Part shown: positions 33,839-43,362 of the stretch, in pieces
Layout of the letters: every line of letters starts with the position of its first letter
Position numbering within the stretch: the stretch's first letter is position 1
Assembly: GCA_913055205.1 (NCBI GenBank)
Contig: CAJXJN010000015.1
Location: forward strand, 1-43,515
Origin: an uncultured Sulfurovum sp.
GTDB taxonomy: Bacteria > Campylobacterota > Campylobacteria > Campylobacterales > Sulfurovaceae
DNA length: 43,515 nucleotides
Reading direction: 5' to 3'
Translations under genes and position numbers: made by a program
Notes under the pieces: model-generated
Database searches by the model: none
The model's input: the letters and a program-made list of their open reading frames with translations, nothing else
What the model was told of the DNA's origin: nothing

Positions 33839-35268
33839 TGGAAAATATGTACAATTTAAATATTGAAAGAGCAGTACTTTCGGCTATTATTTTTGATCCT
33901 GAGACCTATGAGGAGATAGCAGCAAAATTGATGTCTCATGACTTCTATCTGCCATTTCATCAACATGTATTTACTGCGATGGAGGAACTTAGTCGCGAAG
34001 AGAAGCCTATAGATGAAGAGTTCTTACGTTCTAAACTTATGAGTATGGGTAAGTTTGATGAAGTAGCAATGCTTGATCTGCTTTCTGCAAATCCCATCTC
34101 AAATACTGCAGCTTATTTAACAGAAATTAAAGCAAAATCCAGTAAACGTGCTTTGGCAACTTTAGCCACTGAAATCAAAAAAGTGACTATTGAAGATGAC
34201 CTGCCTGTAGAAGAGGTGATGAACCTTGTAGAGAAAAAGCTTTATGAGATCACACAGAACAATACCAATGAGGATTTCAGGAATTCTAAAGAGATCACAC
34301 TTGCTATGATGGATGAGATAGAGCGTCTCAAAGCACTGGGTAATTCTAAACTCATCGGTACAGATACAGGATTTAAAAACCTTAATGACAGAACGTCCGG
34401 TTTTGGTAAAGGAGATTTGGTCATCATTGCTGCAAGGCCGGCAATGGGGAAAACGGCATTGGTACTCAATATGGCACTTAAAGCAATAGAACGAAATGAA
34501 GGAGTAGCCTTTTTCTCTCTGGAAATGCCAGCCGAGCAACTTATGCTTAGACTGCTTTCCGCAAAGACTTCCATACCACTGCAGGCTCTTAGGGTAGGTG
34601 ACCTGAGAGATGAGCAGTGGAGTCAACTTGCCGCAGCAACTGATGAACTCTCCAAAAAGAAACTCTTTGTAGATGATGGAGGGTACGCGACTATCCACCA
34701 TGTGAGAAGCAAACTACGTAAACTAAAAGCACAGCACCCAGAGATCTCTATAGCAATCATCGATTATTTGCAGTTGATGAGTGGGGATGGAAAAGAGGGA
34801 AGACAACAAGAAGTTTCTGAAATATCAAGAGGTTTGAAACAGTTAGCCAGAGAGTTGCAGATACCTATATTGGCACTTTCACAGCTTAATCGTGGTGTAG
34901 AGAGTAGAGAAAATAAACGTCCGATGCTTTCTGACCTGAGAGAATCCGGAGCCATCGAGCAGGATGCTGATATTATCCTTTTTGTCTATCGTGATGATGT
35001 CTATCGTGAAGCACAAGAGAAAGAGAAAGAGATGAAAGCCAAGGCTGAAGGGAAAGAATATACCAGCGAATTTAGAAAAAAACCTGAAGAACAAGCCGAG
35101 ATCATCATAGGAAAACAGAGAAATGGACCAACCGGCACGGTAGATCTGATCTTTCAGAAAAAATATACCCGTTTTGTAGATGCCTCTGTTTCACCTGCTT
35201 TTGAAGTAGTGTATGAAGAGAATGATATACCAATGAATACAGGAAATATAGAGCTGCCTCCGATATAG
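33838..35268 (+). CDS. dnaB: Replicative DNA helicase DnaB
   Basis: A 476-aa helicase. GTG start with a strong GGAGGA just upstream, inside ispG. The N-terminal domain (ERAVLSAIIFDPETY) is followed by the RecA-like domain: Walker A AARPAMGKTALV, SLEMPAEQLMLR, IIDYLQLM, LSQLNRGVE and KQRNGPTGT. A Lys/Glu-rich insert (AQEKEKEMKAKAEGKEYTSE) lies near the C-terminus. Hexameric unwinding at replication forks. Confidence 0.97.
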   Translation: MENMYNLNIERAVLSAIIFDPETYEEIAAKLMSHDFYLPFHQHVFTAMEELSREEKPIDEEFLRSKLMSMGKFDEVAMLDLLSANPISNTAAYLTEIKAKSSKRALATLATEIKKVTIEDDLPVEEVMNLVEKKLYEITQNNTNEDFRNSKEITLAMMDEIERLKALGNSKLIGTDTGFKNLNDRTSGFGKGDLVIIAARPAMGKTALVLNMALKAIERNEGVAFFSLEMPAEQLMLRLLSAKTSIPLQALRVGDLRDEQWSQLAAATDELSKKKLFVDDGGYATIHHVRSKLRKLKAQHPEISIAIIDYLQLMSGDGKEGRQQEVSEISRGLKQLARELQIPILALSQLNRGVESRENKRPMLSDLRESGAIEQDADIILFVYRDDVYREAQEKEKEMKAKAEGKEYTSEFRKKPEEQAEIIIGKQRNGPTGTVDLIFQKKYTRFVDASVSPAFEVVYEENDIPMNTGNIELPPI

Positions 35269-35360
35269 TGTGTTTGTATGCAAGTTTGGTGTTAGTCGAT
35301 TTATGATATATATTTTAAATTGTTTGGCGGAACCGAACCTACGGTCATTCAAAGTGAGAA

Positions 35361-36650
35361 ATGATGCAACTTGAAAAACCAAAACTTTTTCCTGAAACCA
35401 AAAGTTTTTTGTGGGTGATGGGGATTTTAGTATGTATTGTATGCATACGACTTTTTATCGAATACCGAGTCTACCAGGATTTTATTTCCAAACCTTTTTA
35501 CTATACACATGCCAAAGTACTTTCTGAAACAAGTAAAACAAAACATGGTAAAACCTATAAAGTATTGAAACTACGCAGTGATGAGGGCTTGACATTTTAT
35601 ACGACAAGCTATCAAAAAAAATCTTTTTCCGGTCAACGTTTGCGTATGCAGTTATTTCCCAGTGATAAGATCACATTTCTTAGTTACTTAGGTACTTTCT
35701 ATGTGAAGAGCCGCATTAAAAATGCAGAAGCCCTTCCTCTCAGTTTTAAAGATGAGTTACTGCAAAAAGTAGATTCTCAACATCAGGAGATATCTTTAAG
35801 ATCATTTTATAATGCTATTTTTTTTGCTACCCCTTTGCAACAAGAGTTAAGAGAAAAGATAAGTATGTTAGGGGTGAGTCATCTTGTAGCACTGAGCGGA
35901 TTTCATCTGGGGATACTGTGGGGATTGGTGTATGGCTTGTTACTTCTGTTATACAGACCTCTGCAACAAAAATATTTTCCTTACCGACATGCATTGTACG
36001 ATGTAGGTATCATAGTGATGGTCCTTTTAGGAGTCTATGTATGGTTTGTTGATTTTCCTCCTTCTTTGGTACGTTCTTATGCGATGGTACTTGTAGGCTG
36101 GATTGTTCTTTTGCTTGGGATAGAACTACTTAGCTTTAGGTTTTTGACCACTATATTGTTAGTACTTGTTGCACTTTTCCCCTCACTTTTAGTTTCACTA
36201 AGCTTTTGGCTTTCTGTTACGGGAGTATTTTATATTTTTCTTTTATTGCAGTACACAAAGGAGTTTAATAAGTGGGTGATCACAGGACTTTTCATCCCTT
36301 TTGGCATTTTTATTTTGATGCTTCCCGTAGTACATAGTATCTTTGGTCTGACAAGTGTGTATCAACTTCTGTCACCTTTGTTGTCACTGCTGTTTATACC
36401 TTTTTATCCGTTGGTAATGGTATTGCATTTAGTAAGTCTTGGTGGAGTATTTGATAGTACTTTATCATGGTTATTTGATCTTCCGCAAGAGGGGCAGAAA
36501 AAGCTTTTACCTGTGTGGGCTATGCTTGGGTATGTTGGTTTATCATTGGGGGCGATCTGGAGTAAAAAACTATTTTACATAGTTCTGAGTGTTGCTGCAT
36601 TATATGCTTTCTATCTCTTCATCCCTGTTGAGCAGATCACAGAACTTTAA
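35361..36650 (+). CDS. comEC: ComEC/Rec2-like DNA uptake channel (short form)
   Basis: A 429-aa membrane protein with an N-terminal soluble part containing a DUF4131-like region and then many membrane segments. The family motif HLVALSGFHLGILWG is present, along with FPPSLVRSYAMVLVGWI. It lacks the C-terminal metallo-beta-lactamase domain of longer ComEC proteins, as in other Campylobacterota. Inner membrane, ssDNA import in natural transformation. Its 3' end overlaps the convergent YihY-like gene by 51 nt. Confidence 0.9.
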   Translation: MMQLEKPKLFPETKSFLWVMGILVCIVCIRLFIEYRVYQDFISKPFYYTHAKVLSETSKTKHGKTYKVLKLRSDEGLTFYTTSYQKKSFSGQRLRMQLFPSDKITFLSYLGTFYVKSRIKNAEALPLSFKDELLQKVDSQHQEISLRSFYNAIFFATPLQQELREKISMLGVSHLVALSGFHLGILWGLVYGLLLLLYRPLQQKYFPYRHALYDVGIIVMVLLGVYVWFVDFPPSLVRSYAMVLVGWIVLLLGIELLSFRFLTTILLVLVALFPSLLVSLSFWLSVTGVFYIFLLLQYTKEFNKWVITGLFIPFGIFILMLPVVHSIFGLTSVYQLLSPLLSLLFIPFYPLVMVLHLVSLGGVFDSTLSWLFDLPQEGQKKLLPVWAMLGYVGLSLGAIWSKKLFYIVLSVAALYAFYLFIPVEQITEL

Positions 36651-37436
36651 TCCATGGAGAAAGATAGCCCAGGAAATGTAGATCCATAAAAAGAAAAAGA
36701 GTAAGGTGCTGATACTTCCATAGATACTTGCATAGGTTTTGTTATGCATAACGTAAAAGATGAATGCGCTTTTAGAAAGATACCAGATAAGCGAAGCGAT
36801 AAAAGAGCTTATCATGGCAGCCCGTACATCAATGCGTGTATTTGCGGAGAGTTGATAGGCTGTATAGAATATCATCCAAACGATAAAGTAAGGTAAAAAT
36901 GTATAAATGTGTATGGCGCTTGTAATACTGTTTTTATCCAGATAACTTTGGATAAAGGAAGAGACGTAAAATGATCCCCCCATCATAGTCGGTATAATAA
37001 GAATGAGTAATAAATACGTTTTAACGGCACTCCAGACCGTTCGGGTAGGGACATTAAAAATATCATTGACGATATAGTCATAGTTTTTAAAGAACATGAT
37101 AGCCGCAAAGAGTACATAAAATCCACCCATAACCCCCAGTTTATCTGAATTTGCGATAAAGGTGTTGATGTATCCCATTACTTCTTTAGAGTCTGTAGGC
37201 ATCAGATTGGAAAAAATGAGTGTTTCTATTTTACTGTAAACGGTATCAAAAAGAGGTAGTGTAGTAAAAATAGCAAGCATAATAGCCAGTAAAGGGATAA
37301 TGGAAAAAAGTGTACTCCAACTTAAACTGGAAGCATAGTGTCCCAGTTTATCTTCAAATAGGTCTTTGAAGAAATCTCTTATGAATAGATAATAGTTTCG
37401 TAGAAGTGTTTTGAATGCGGTATTTGTTTTTTTCAT
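36600..37436 (-). CDS. YihY/BrkB-family membrane protein
   Basis: A 278-aa protein with about six membrane segments. It begins with a cytoplasmic helix and DKLGHYASSLSWSTLFSIIPLLAIMLAIF, the YihY/BrkB (once 'RNase BN') family start. Other family patterns are GLMPTD-like and the FKNYDYIVNDIF region. Function unsettled. CAGGAG precedes the ATG. The 51-nt tail overlap with comEC could allow antisense pairing of the two mRNAs. Confidence 0.85.
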   Translation of the reverse strand: MKKTNTAFKTLLRNYYLFIRDFFKDLFEDKLGHYASSLSWSTLFSIIPLLAIMLAIFTTLPLFDTVYSKIETLIFSNLMPTDSKEVMGYINTFIANSDKLGVMGGFYVLFAAIMFFKNYDYIVNDIFNVPTRTVWSAVKTYLLLILIIPTMMGGSFYVSSFIQSYLDKNSITSAIHIYTFLPYFIVWMIFYTAYQLSANTRIDVRAAMISSFIASLIWYLSKSAFIFYVMHNKTYASIYGSISTLLFFFLWIYISWAIFLHGLKFCDLLNRDEEIESI

Positions 37437-37473
37437 TGTTTACTCCTGATAGGACTCATGTCCTTGGAGAACC

Positions 37474-37483
37474 TGGGAACGAG
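37474..37483. repeat. Solo arm of the CTCGTTCCC family
   Basis: TGGGAACGAG in the 57-nt gap between the YihY and GlcD genes matches the outer ends of the elements at 6736 and 24855. GGACTCATGTCC just before it is a near palindrome. Only one arm is seen. Confidence 0.45.
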
Positions 37484-37493
37484 TCTATCCCTT

Positions 37494-38882
37494 TTAATTA
37501 GGTAACCCCATCTTCCCAGGGTTTAGAATGTTGTTAGGGTCAAACGCATGTTTGATACTTTTGAAAAGGTCAAGCTCTGCAGCAGTGAATGCGATGTTCA
37601 TAAACGGTGCTTTACTTGTACCTATACCGTGTTCACCGCTGAGTGTTCCACCCAAGTCAACCACCAATTCAAAGATCTCTTCGATGGCTTTATGCCCCTC
37701 TTCGAGTTGTTTTTCATCGCTCCCGTCTACCATGACATTGACGTGAATGTTTCCATCGCCTGCATGTCCAAAACATGGTACTTTAAAGCCATACTTGTCA
37801 CCTATCTCATAGATACGTTTCAGTGCTTCTGGCAGCATACTTCTAGGTACAGAGATATCTTCATTGAGTTTTTTGCTTCCAAAGATGGTGATAGAGGGAG
37901 AGGCGTTACGTCTTGCATACCAGAGGGTATCTCTCTCTTTCGTATCATGGGCGATAACAAATTCTTGTGCACCATTCTCTTTAAATGATTTTTCTAAAAT
38001 CTCAAGCTGAAACTCTACCTCTTGAGATACGTTTCCATCTACATCACCGATGAGCAGTGCTCCTGCATCTTCAGGCAGTTCGATACCAAGTTTTTCTTTA
38101 AGTGCTTGAACTACGAGGTCATCGAGGAACTCCATAGCTACAGGGTTTGCTCCTGCCGCGAGTGATTTAAATACTGCGTTCATTGCATCATCTACTGAGG
38201 GGAAGATACCCATATAGGCTTTAGTAAATTTAGGTTTAGGGATGAGTTTTAGTGTAATCTCAGTGAGGACTGCAAGTGTACCTTCACTGGCGATAAGAAT
38301 CCCTGCGATGTTGTAACCTGCTACATCTTTGATGGTACGTTTTCCTGCACGGATGATATCACCATTAGGACGTACTGCACGCAGTGCCATGACGTAGTCT
38401 TTTGTGATACCATATTTGGCCGCACGCATACCGCCTGCATTTTCACTGACATTCCCACCCAGTGTTGAGTACTCCTCGCTTGCCGGATCCGGTGGATAGA
38501 ACAGACCTACCTCTTCGACCGCTTTTTGCAGATCCATATTGATGACTCCCGGTTGTACAACTGCAACCATGTTTTCCATGTCGATCTCAAGGATCTTGTT
38601 CATATGTTTTTCCATCGCAAGTGTGATACCGCCGCTGGTAGGCAGTGCACCGCCTGTAAAACCGGAACCTGCACCACGAGGTGTGATCACAATGTGATGG
38701 TGGTTACAGTAGACAAGGATACGGCTTACATCCTCTTCATCTCTGGGGAAAACCACTGCATCAGGCTCAAAGCGTGTACGTGTAGCATCATAAGAGTAAG
38801 CGATAAGGTGTGCCTTGTCACTATAGACATTCTCATCTCCTACAATATCTTTAAGTGATTGTATATGTTTAGGATCTAACAC
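37494..38882 (-). CDS. GlcD-type FAD-linked oxidase (glycolate or D-lactate)
   Basis: A 462-aa FAD-binding PCMH oxidase: TPRGAGSGFTGGALP and NVSENAGGMRAAKYG bind FAD, and the C-terminal cap has CFGHAGDGNIHVNVM and SGEHGIGTSKAPFM. The family oxidises glycolate or D-2-hydroxyacids such as D-lactate, passing electrons to the quinone pool or a partner Fe-S subunit; no partner is adjacent. GTG start overlapping the upstream gene's TAG by 1 nt. Confidence 0.9.
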   Translation of the reverse strand: MLDPKHIQSLKDIVGDENVYSDKAHLIAYSYDATRTRFEPDAVVFPRDEEDVSRILVYCNHHHIVITPRGAGSGFTGGALPTSGGITLAMEKHMNKILEIDMENMVAVVQPGVINMDLQKAVEEVGLFYPPDPASEEYSTLGGNVSENAGGMRAAKYGITKDYVMALRAVRPNGDIIRAGKRTIKDVAGYNIAGILIASEGTLAVLTEITLKLIPKPKFTKAYMGIFPSVDDAMNAVFKSLAAGANPVAMEFLDDLVVQALKEKLGIELPEDAGALLIGDVDGNVSQEVEFQLEILEKSFKENGAQEFVIAHDTKERDTLWYARRNASPSITIFGSKKLNEDISVPRSMLPEALKRIYEIGDKYGFKVPCFGHAGDGNIHVNVMVDGSDEKQLEEGHKAIEEIFELVVDLGGTLSGEHGIGTSKAPFMNIAFTAAELDLFKSIKHAFDPNNILNPGKMGLPN

Positions 38883-39565
38883 TATATTGACTCCATTGTT
38901 TTGTAGTAGTTTCCTGTACCACTTTTAGAGAACCAACCTGTTTGTATCTCATCAAAACGCATATAGAAAGGGTATTGTCCTTGTTTAGGAAGGTTGCTCA
39001 TGGTTTTTTGGCTGACTATCTGACCGGAAACAGGGTCTAAAAGTACAGCGGAACCATTACGTACGATATAGATTAGCCCTACTTGATATGTTTTGGCAAA
39101 TGCTGCAAGATTTTCTTTAGTCGGATAATCGTCTCCCTCTGTTGAAAGGAAAAGAGCAAAAAGATCTGGATGAATCCATTTTTTATGATGTGATGATGTG
39201 ATCCTTGCATAGGTATTGGCATCTGGAGCTAAAAGCAGAACATTATTATAAAGATACCCGCCAATCACTTTATCTCCGGCAGAAACAGTCGTTTTGATAG
39301 TTGGCAGCTTATCATGATGTATAATATCTTTACTTATGATCTTAGCACTTCCGTCAGACGAAGTTTGTGTTAGATAACTTGTAATGGCTTCTAACGAATT
39401 TCCATAATTGTGAATCACTATACCGCTCATACCGTTTACAGGAAGAGCGGAGGTGAGAGAAACAGTATTCTTTCCCACAGATGCAACAGAAGTTTGTACA
39501 GTAGAAGGAAAAAATCCTGCAAAAAGAGGGAGAGCAGTTAAAGCTATAAATGCTATTTTACGCAT
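38882..39565 (-). CDS. PgbA-N-like exported protein
   Basis: A 227-aa protein with a Sec signal (cut near LFA, residue 16). It resembles the N-terminal domain of the Helicobacter plasminogen-binding protein PgbA, known widely in Campylobacterota including free-living species. Markers here are SGIVIHNYG, DKVIGGYLYNNVLLLAP and the RFDEIQTGWF end. Plasminogen binding is unlikely in an environmental organism; the true role is unknown. TAG overlaps the GlcD GTG by 1 nt. Confidence 0.75.
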   Translation of the reverse strand: MRKIAFIALTALPLFAGFFPSTVQTSVASVGKNTVSLTSALPVNGMSGIVIHNYGNSLEAITSYLTQTSSDGSAKIISKDIIHHDKLPTIKTTVSAGDKVIGGYLYNNVLLLAPDANTYARITSSHHKKWIHPDLFALFLSTEGDDYPTKENLAAFAKTYQVGLIYIVRNGSAVLLDPVSGQIVSQKTMSNLPKQGQYPFYMRFDEIQTGWFSKSGTGNYYKTMESI

Positions 39566-39721
39566 AGCGATCCTTTAAGTAGATAATATATGACAATGAT
39601 TATACAAGCAAAAGATTAAAAGTTTATGAATGTTAAGTAGTATTCAGCGGGTTCAATAGCTATCTCCTTAATTTAATTAAGTTATAATAATGCTCAATTG
39701 AAGCAGAGATGATGGAGTAGA

Positions 39722-41011
39722 ATGAAATATATTGTAGTGCTGGTTTTGATGTTTACTTTTACATTTGGAATGAAGGTAACTCATAAAGAGTGGGAAAAAG
39801 GAAAAACATTTTCAGAGTATTTGAAATCACATAATATTTCAGCAGATCTGTTAAATACTATCTCTAAGGAAGATCAAAAGTTTCTTTCTGAAATTCGAAG
39901 TCGTTATAAATATTATGAACTTACAAACACTAACGGTACATTGTTTCAAGCATTAATTCCAATCAGTGAAGAGATGCAAATTCATCTATATAAAAAGGCT
40001 GAAAGCAACAGATATGGTTTTGATATCATTCCTATTGCATATAAAAAAAATCTCTATTTTGCCAAGGTTATCATCCAAGACAATCCCTATACGGATACAC
40101 TAAAAGCAACACGACAGCCTATAGTAGCCAAGAAAATCAGTCAGGCACTTAAAGGTGTGATCAATACAAAAAAGCTGCATAAAGGTGACGAGATAGATTT
40201 TACCTATGATCAAAAAACACGACTAGGAAAACCTTATACAATGCCAAATATTAAAGTGGTGAGAGTCAAAATGGGTAAAAAAGAGCAGTTTATCTATGTG
40301 GATGAAGATGGGTATGGCTATAAAAGTACAGATAAGCATCAGGCATATACTGTGAACGGCAAGAAAAAAGTGACCTATATGCGCAGGGTACCTGTGAGCA
40401 GTAGAAGTTCAAGATTTGGCATGCCGTTGCGTCATGCCCGCATTACTTCAGGTTTTTCTTACAGAAGATGGCATCCTATTTTGCATCGTTACCGTCCGCA
40501 CCACGGAACGGATTTTGGAGCGAGGAGGGGTACACCACTTTTGGCAGTTAACTCCGGAAAAGTCATCTTTGCCGGCTGGATGGGCGGTTATGGCAAAGTA
40601 GTGAAGATCAGACATGCGGGAGGATATGTTTCTCTTTATGCACATCAAAGCCGTATACGTGTTAAGAGAGGACAAAGAGTTAAAAAAGGCCAGATCATCG
40701 GTTATGTGGGAAGTACAGGCAGGAGTACCGGCCCACACTTGCATTTTGGATTGATGAAGAACGGACGATGGGTAAATCCTATGAAGGTATTGCGTAGAAA
40801 ATCCATTAAAACTTCTATACTGAAAAAATTTACCAAATATGAAAATGTGAAAACAATAAAATATAAAAAAATCGATATAAAAGGTACAAAAGAAAATAAA
40901 GAGAAACTCTTGGTTTATTTGCAAAATAATACGCCATCTTATATCTGGGGAAAAGAACACAAAGCAGATTATAGAGTACATGATAAGGAAATTCTGGAAA
41001 ATGAAGAATAA
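39722..41011 (+). CDS. M23 peptidoglycan endopeptidase, Csd3/Pgp3-like
   Basis: A 429-aa exported protein: short signal peptide (residues 1-16, FGM), an N-terminal inhibitory and OapA/LysM-like region (about 20-200), and an M23 domain with zinc ligands in HHGTDFG, YVSLYAHQS and HLHFG. Helicobacter Csd3 and Campylobacter Pgp3 trim peptidoglycan cross-links and peptides and set helical shape. Overlaps the Nudix gene by 11 nt. Confidence 0.88.
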   Translation: MKYIVVLVLMFTFTFGMKVTHKEWEKGKTFSEYLKSHNISADLLNTISKEDQKFLSEIRSRYKYYELTNTNGTLFQALIPISEEMQIHLYKKAESNRYGFDIIPIAYKKNLYFAKVIIQDNPYTDTLKATRQPIVAKKISQALKGVINTKKLHKGDEIDFTYDQKTRLGKPYTMPNIKVVRVKMGKKEQFIYVDEDGYGYKSTDKHQAYTVNGKKKVTYMRRVPVSSRSSRFGMPLRHARITSGFSYRRWHPILHRYRPHHGTDFGARRGTPLLAVNSGKVIFAGWMGGYGKVVKIRHAGGYVSLYAHQSRIRVKRGQRVKKGQIIGYVGSTGRSTGPHLHFGLMKNGRWVNPMKVLRRKSIKTSILKKFTKYENVKTIKYKKIDIKGTKENKEKLLVYLQNNTPSYIWGKEHKADYRVHDKEILENEE

Positions 41012-41573
41012 AATTGAGAACTTTCAATTGAATCCGCTTGATGATTCCAAGTTCATTTCAACTGCTTTGGCAACATACGATCAAAACGGTATTAGAAAAA
41101 ACTGGGAGATCGTACAGGCACACGACAGTGTTGCTATACTGATCTACCATAAAGACAAAGATGCTTTTATTCTGGTGAAGCAGTTCAGGCCGGCTGTATA
41201 TTTGAATAATAGAAATGGGATGACAGTAGAACTTTGTGCAGGTATTGTTGATAAAGATCTTTCTCTGGTGCAGATAGCAAAAGAGGAAATAGATGAAGAA
41301 TGCGGGTATGATGTACCACTCGAAAAGATAAAAAGGATCACCTCTTTTTATACTTCTGTCGGTTTTGCAGGGAGTAAACAGACACTCTATTATGCTGAAG
41401 TGGATGAGAGTATGAAAGTCTCAGAAGGCGGTGGTGTAGAAGGAGAGTTGATCGAAGTAATCGAGCTCTCTATACAAGATGCTGAAGCGCTTATTTATAA
41501 TGAAACGGTTGCTAAAACACCAGGATTGATGTTTGCTTTTATGTGGTTCTTTAATCAAAAATCAAAAATTTGA
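41001..41573 (+). CDS. Nudix hydrolase, ADP-sugar pyrophosphatase-like
   Basis: The ATG at 41001 (MKNKIENFQL) is chosen over one 7 codons upstream because AAGGAA lies before it. The 190-aa protein has a Nudix box from CAGIVDKDLSLVQIAKEE, then IDEECGY (Gx5Ex7 with the EExG core). Type likely ADP-ribose or nucleotide-sugar hydrolysis, by similarity to NudF-like Campylobacterota proteins. Coupled to the Csd3-like gene. Confidence 0.88.
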   Translation: MKNKIENFQLNPLDDSKFISTALATYDQNGIRKNWEIVQAHDSVAILIYHKDKDAFILVKQFRPAVYLNNRNGMTVELCAGIVDKDLSLVQIAKEEIDEECGYDVPLEKIKRITSFYTSVGFAGSKQTLYYAEVDESMKVSEGGGVEGELIEVIELSIQDAEALIYNETVAKTPGLMFAFMWFFNQKSKI

Positions 41574-41680
41574 AATTAAAAATTTTGGCATATATCATAA
41601 AGTGATATGTATATTGATAAAGATATTTTTGAAAAAATACAGCACTTATTTTTAATTTCTGCCCACTATCTCTTCTTATT

Positions 41681-42178
41681 TTATTTCTTTTCTTCAGCCT
41701 GTGTGTATGCCGCATAATAGGTACTTCCGTCTGAGAAAGTATTTACAGTAAGTTTAGAAAAGTTCTCCAGGTAATCCCAAAAATTTTCAATTAATGCTTT
41801 ATCTACCCCTTTTACTTCATTTAGTGCTTCCCTCATAGTACCAAGCCACTCTATGCGTGATTTCTCAGTAATAGAAAAATCATCATGAAGTCTGATCATA
41901 TATTCATTAAGCTCCATTCCTTTTGCTTCATCTTCATAGACTTTCGATCCACCACAGATCTGGATGAAAAATTTGGTATTTTTAACTTTGACCGCTTCAA
42001 ACTCTTCTTCATCCTGGGGAAAGAAGTGGGCGATATCACTCTCATAGATCTTGTCATAAAAGTTATACATGAGTTTTCGCATTCCATCTTCACCACCAAT
42101 AGCCTCATAAAATGCTATGGCAGGGTTATGAAAGTGAACTTGTTCACCTTTTTTTACAGGGGTAATATCCATTGACAT
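41681..42178 (-). CDS. Truncated haemoglobin, group II-like
   Basis: A 165-aa globin of the 2-on-2 type. Start region FYEAIGGEDGMRKLMYNFYDKIYESD, then HFFP, a Lys-Phe-Phe helix and GGSKVYED. The proximal His lies in MIRLHDDFSIT, followed by RIEWLGTM with the Trp typical of group II. Such proteins bind O2 or NO; a role in nitrosative stress during denitrification would fit. AAGGAAC precedes the ATG at 42178. Confidence 0.85.
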   Translation of the reverse strand: MSMDITPVKKGEQVHFHNPAIAFYEAIGGEDGMRKLMYNFYDKIYESDIAHFFPQDEEEFEAVKVKNTKFFIQICGGSKVYEDEAKGMELNEYMIRLHDDFSITEKSRIEWLGTMREALNEVKGVDKALIENFWDYLENFSKLTVNTFSDGSTYYAAYTQAEEKK

Positions 42179-42369
42179 GATTGTTCCTTGGGAAAATATT
42201 TTTACAGATTATAATTAAAATAACTTAACTTGTGGTATGTTCGGTTTCTTCTTTATGTGCATACCGAAAAGAAGCACCGCACCGGTATACATAAAATAAA
42301 AGTGCAAAGGAGTAACGCAATGTGATTTATTTTGTAATTATTTTAGCTTTTATTGGTTAGATGAAGTAT

Positions 42370-43248
42370 CTATTTTGTATCACAAAAACGTTTTAATAGA
42401 CAATTGTAATCTTCTATACGTCTATCCCGTAGAAATGGCCAGATGTCTCGTACTTCTTTGGTGCGTGCATGCTCTATATTTGCATAGAGAATGGTTTCTC
42501 TTTCATCATCTGCCCGGGCTAACATCTCACCTTGTGCACCGCAGACAAAGGAATTACCCCAAAAGCGAATCCCTTTCATTACTCCACTGCTGTCGGCTTC
42601 AAATCCTACACGGTTACAGCTGAGTACAGGGATACCATTAGCAATGGCATGGGAACGTTGTATGGTGATCCAGCTCTCCAGTTGTCGTTGTTTCTCCTCT
42701 TGGCTATCTTCATCAAACCAGCCAATGGCTGTAGGGTAGATGAGAACTTCAGCCCCTTTGAGTGTCATAATACGAGCAGCTTCAGGATACCATTGATCCC
42801 AGCATACCAATACGCCAAGTTTACCAACAGAGGTTTGTATAGGTTCAAATCCAAGATCACCAGGGGTAAAGTAAAACTTTTCATAAAAACCAGGATCATC
42901 AGGAATGTGCATTTTTCGGTATTTCCCTGCAATGGAGCCGTCTTTTTCAAAGACTACAGCAGTATTGTGGTAGAGCCCCGGTGCACGTTTTTCAAAAAGT
43001 GAAGTGATAAGTACAATACTGTTTTCTTTGGCAATACTGCTCCAAAACAATACATCTGCTTCAAAGTCAGAAGCATATTCAAAAAAATTTGTATCTTCAC
43101 TTTGGCAGAAGTACTCATTTTGATGCAATTCCTGCAGAACAATGAGTTCTGCACCATCTTGTGCAGCTTTTTGTATGTTTTGTGTACTTATATTGATGGT
43201 AGTATTTTTACTGCCATGATATTGTTGTTGGATAAGAGCAATTTGCAT
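42370..43248 (-). CDS. aguB: Carbon-nitrogen hydrolase, N-carbamoylputrescine amidase-like
   Basis: A 292-aa nitrilase-fold enzyme with the Glu-Lys-Cys triad: LQELHQNEYF (Glu), GKYRKMHIPDD (Lys) and LVCWDQWYPEAAR (Cys). The YRKMHIPDDPGFYEKFYFTPGD and IGWFDEDS segments match AguB, which converts N-carbamoylputrescine to putrescine. The partner agmatine deiminase (aguA) is not in the window. Confidence 0.92.
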   Translation of the reverse strand: MQIALIQQQYHGSKNTTINISTQNIQKAAQDGAELIVLQELHQNEYFCQSEDTNFFEYASDFEADVLFWSSIAKENSIVLITSLFEKRAPGLYHNTAVVFEKDGSIAGKYRKMHIPDDPGFYEKFYFTPGDLGFEPIQTSVGKLGVLVCWDQWYPEAARIMTLKGAEVLIYPTAIGWFDEDSQEEKQRQLESWITIQRSHAIANGIPVLSCNRVGFEADSSGVMKGIRFWGNSFVCGAQGEMLARADDERETILYANIEHARTKEVRDIWPFLRDRRIEDYNCLLKRFCDTK

Positions 43249-43297
43249 AGGCTTTGCCTTTGTATTTTTATGTTATTTTATCATAAGAGTCAGATCT

Positions 43298-43326
43298 TAA
43301 ATTTATTTTATTTTATTTTATTTTAA
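43298..43326 (+). repeat. Short AT pentanucleotide repeat
   Basis: About five tandem copies of TTTTA lie upstream of the riboswitch. Simple repeats of this kind may vary in copy number and change promoter spacing. Confidence 0.6.
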
Positions 43327-43362
43327 TGTGATTTATATTAAGATTAAAAAATTCAAAAGTTG

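Noticed and set aside
34162-34701. 179-aa minus-strand frame inside dnaB
   Set aside because: Shadow of the DnaB coding sequence; no family pattern and no ribosome site.
42532-43002. 156-aa plus-strand frame inside the aguB-like gene
   Set aside because: Antisense shadow; the nitrilase triad is on the minus strand.
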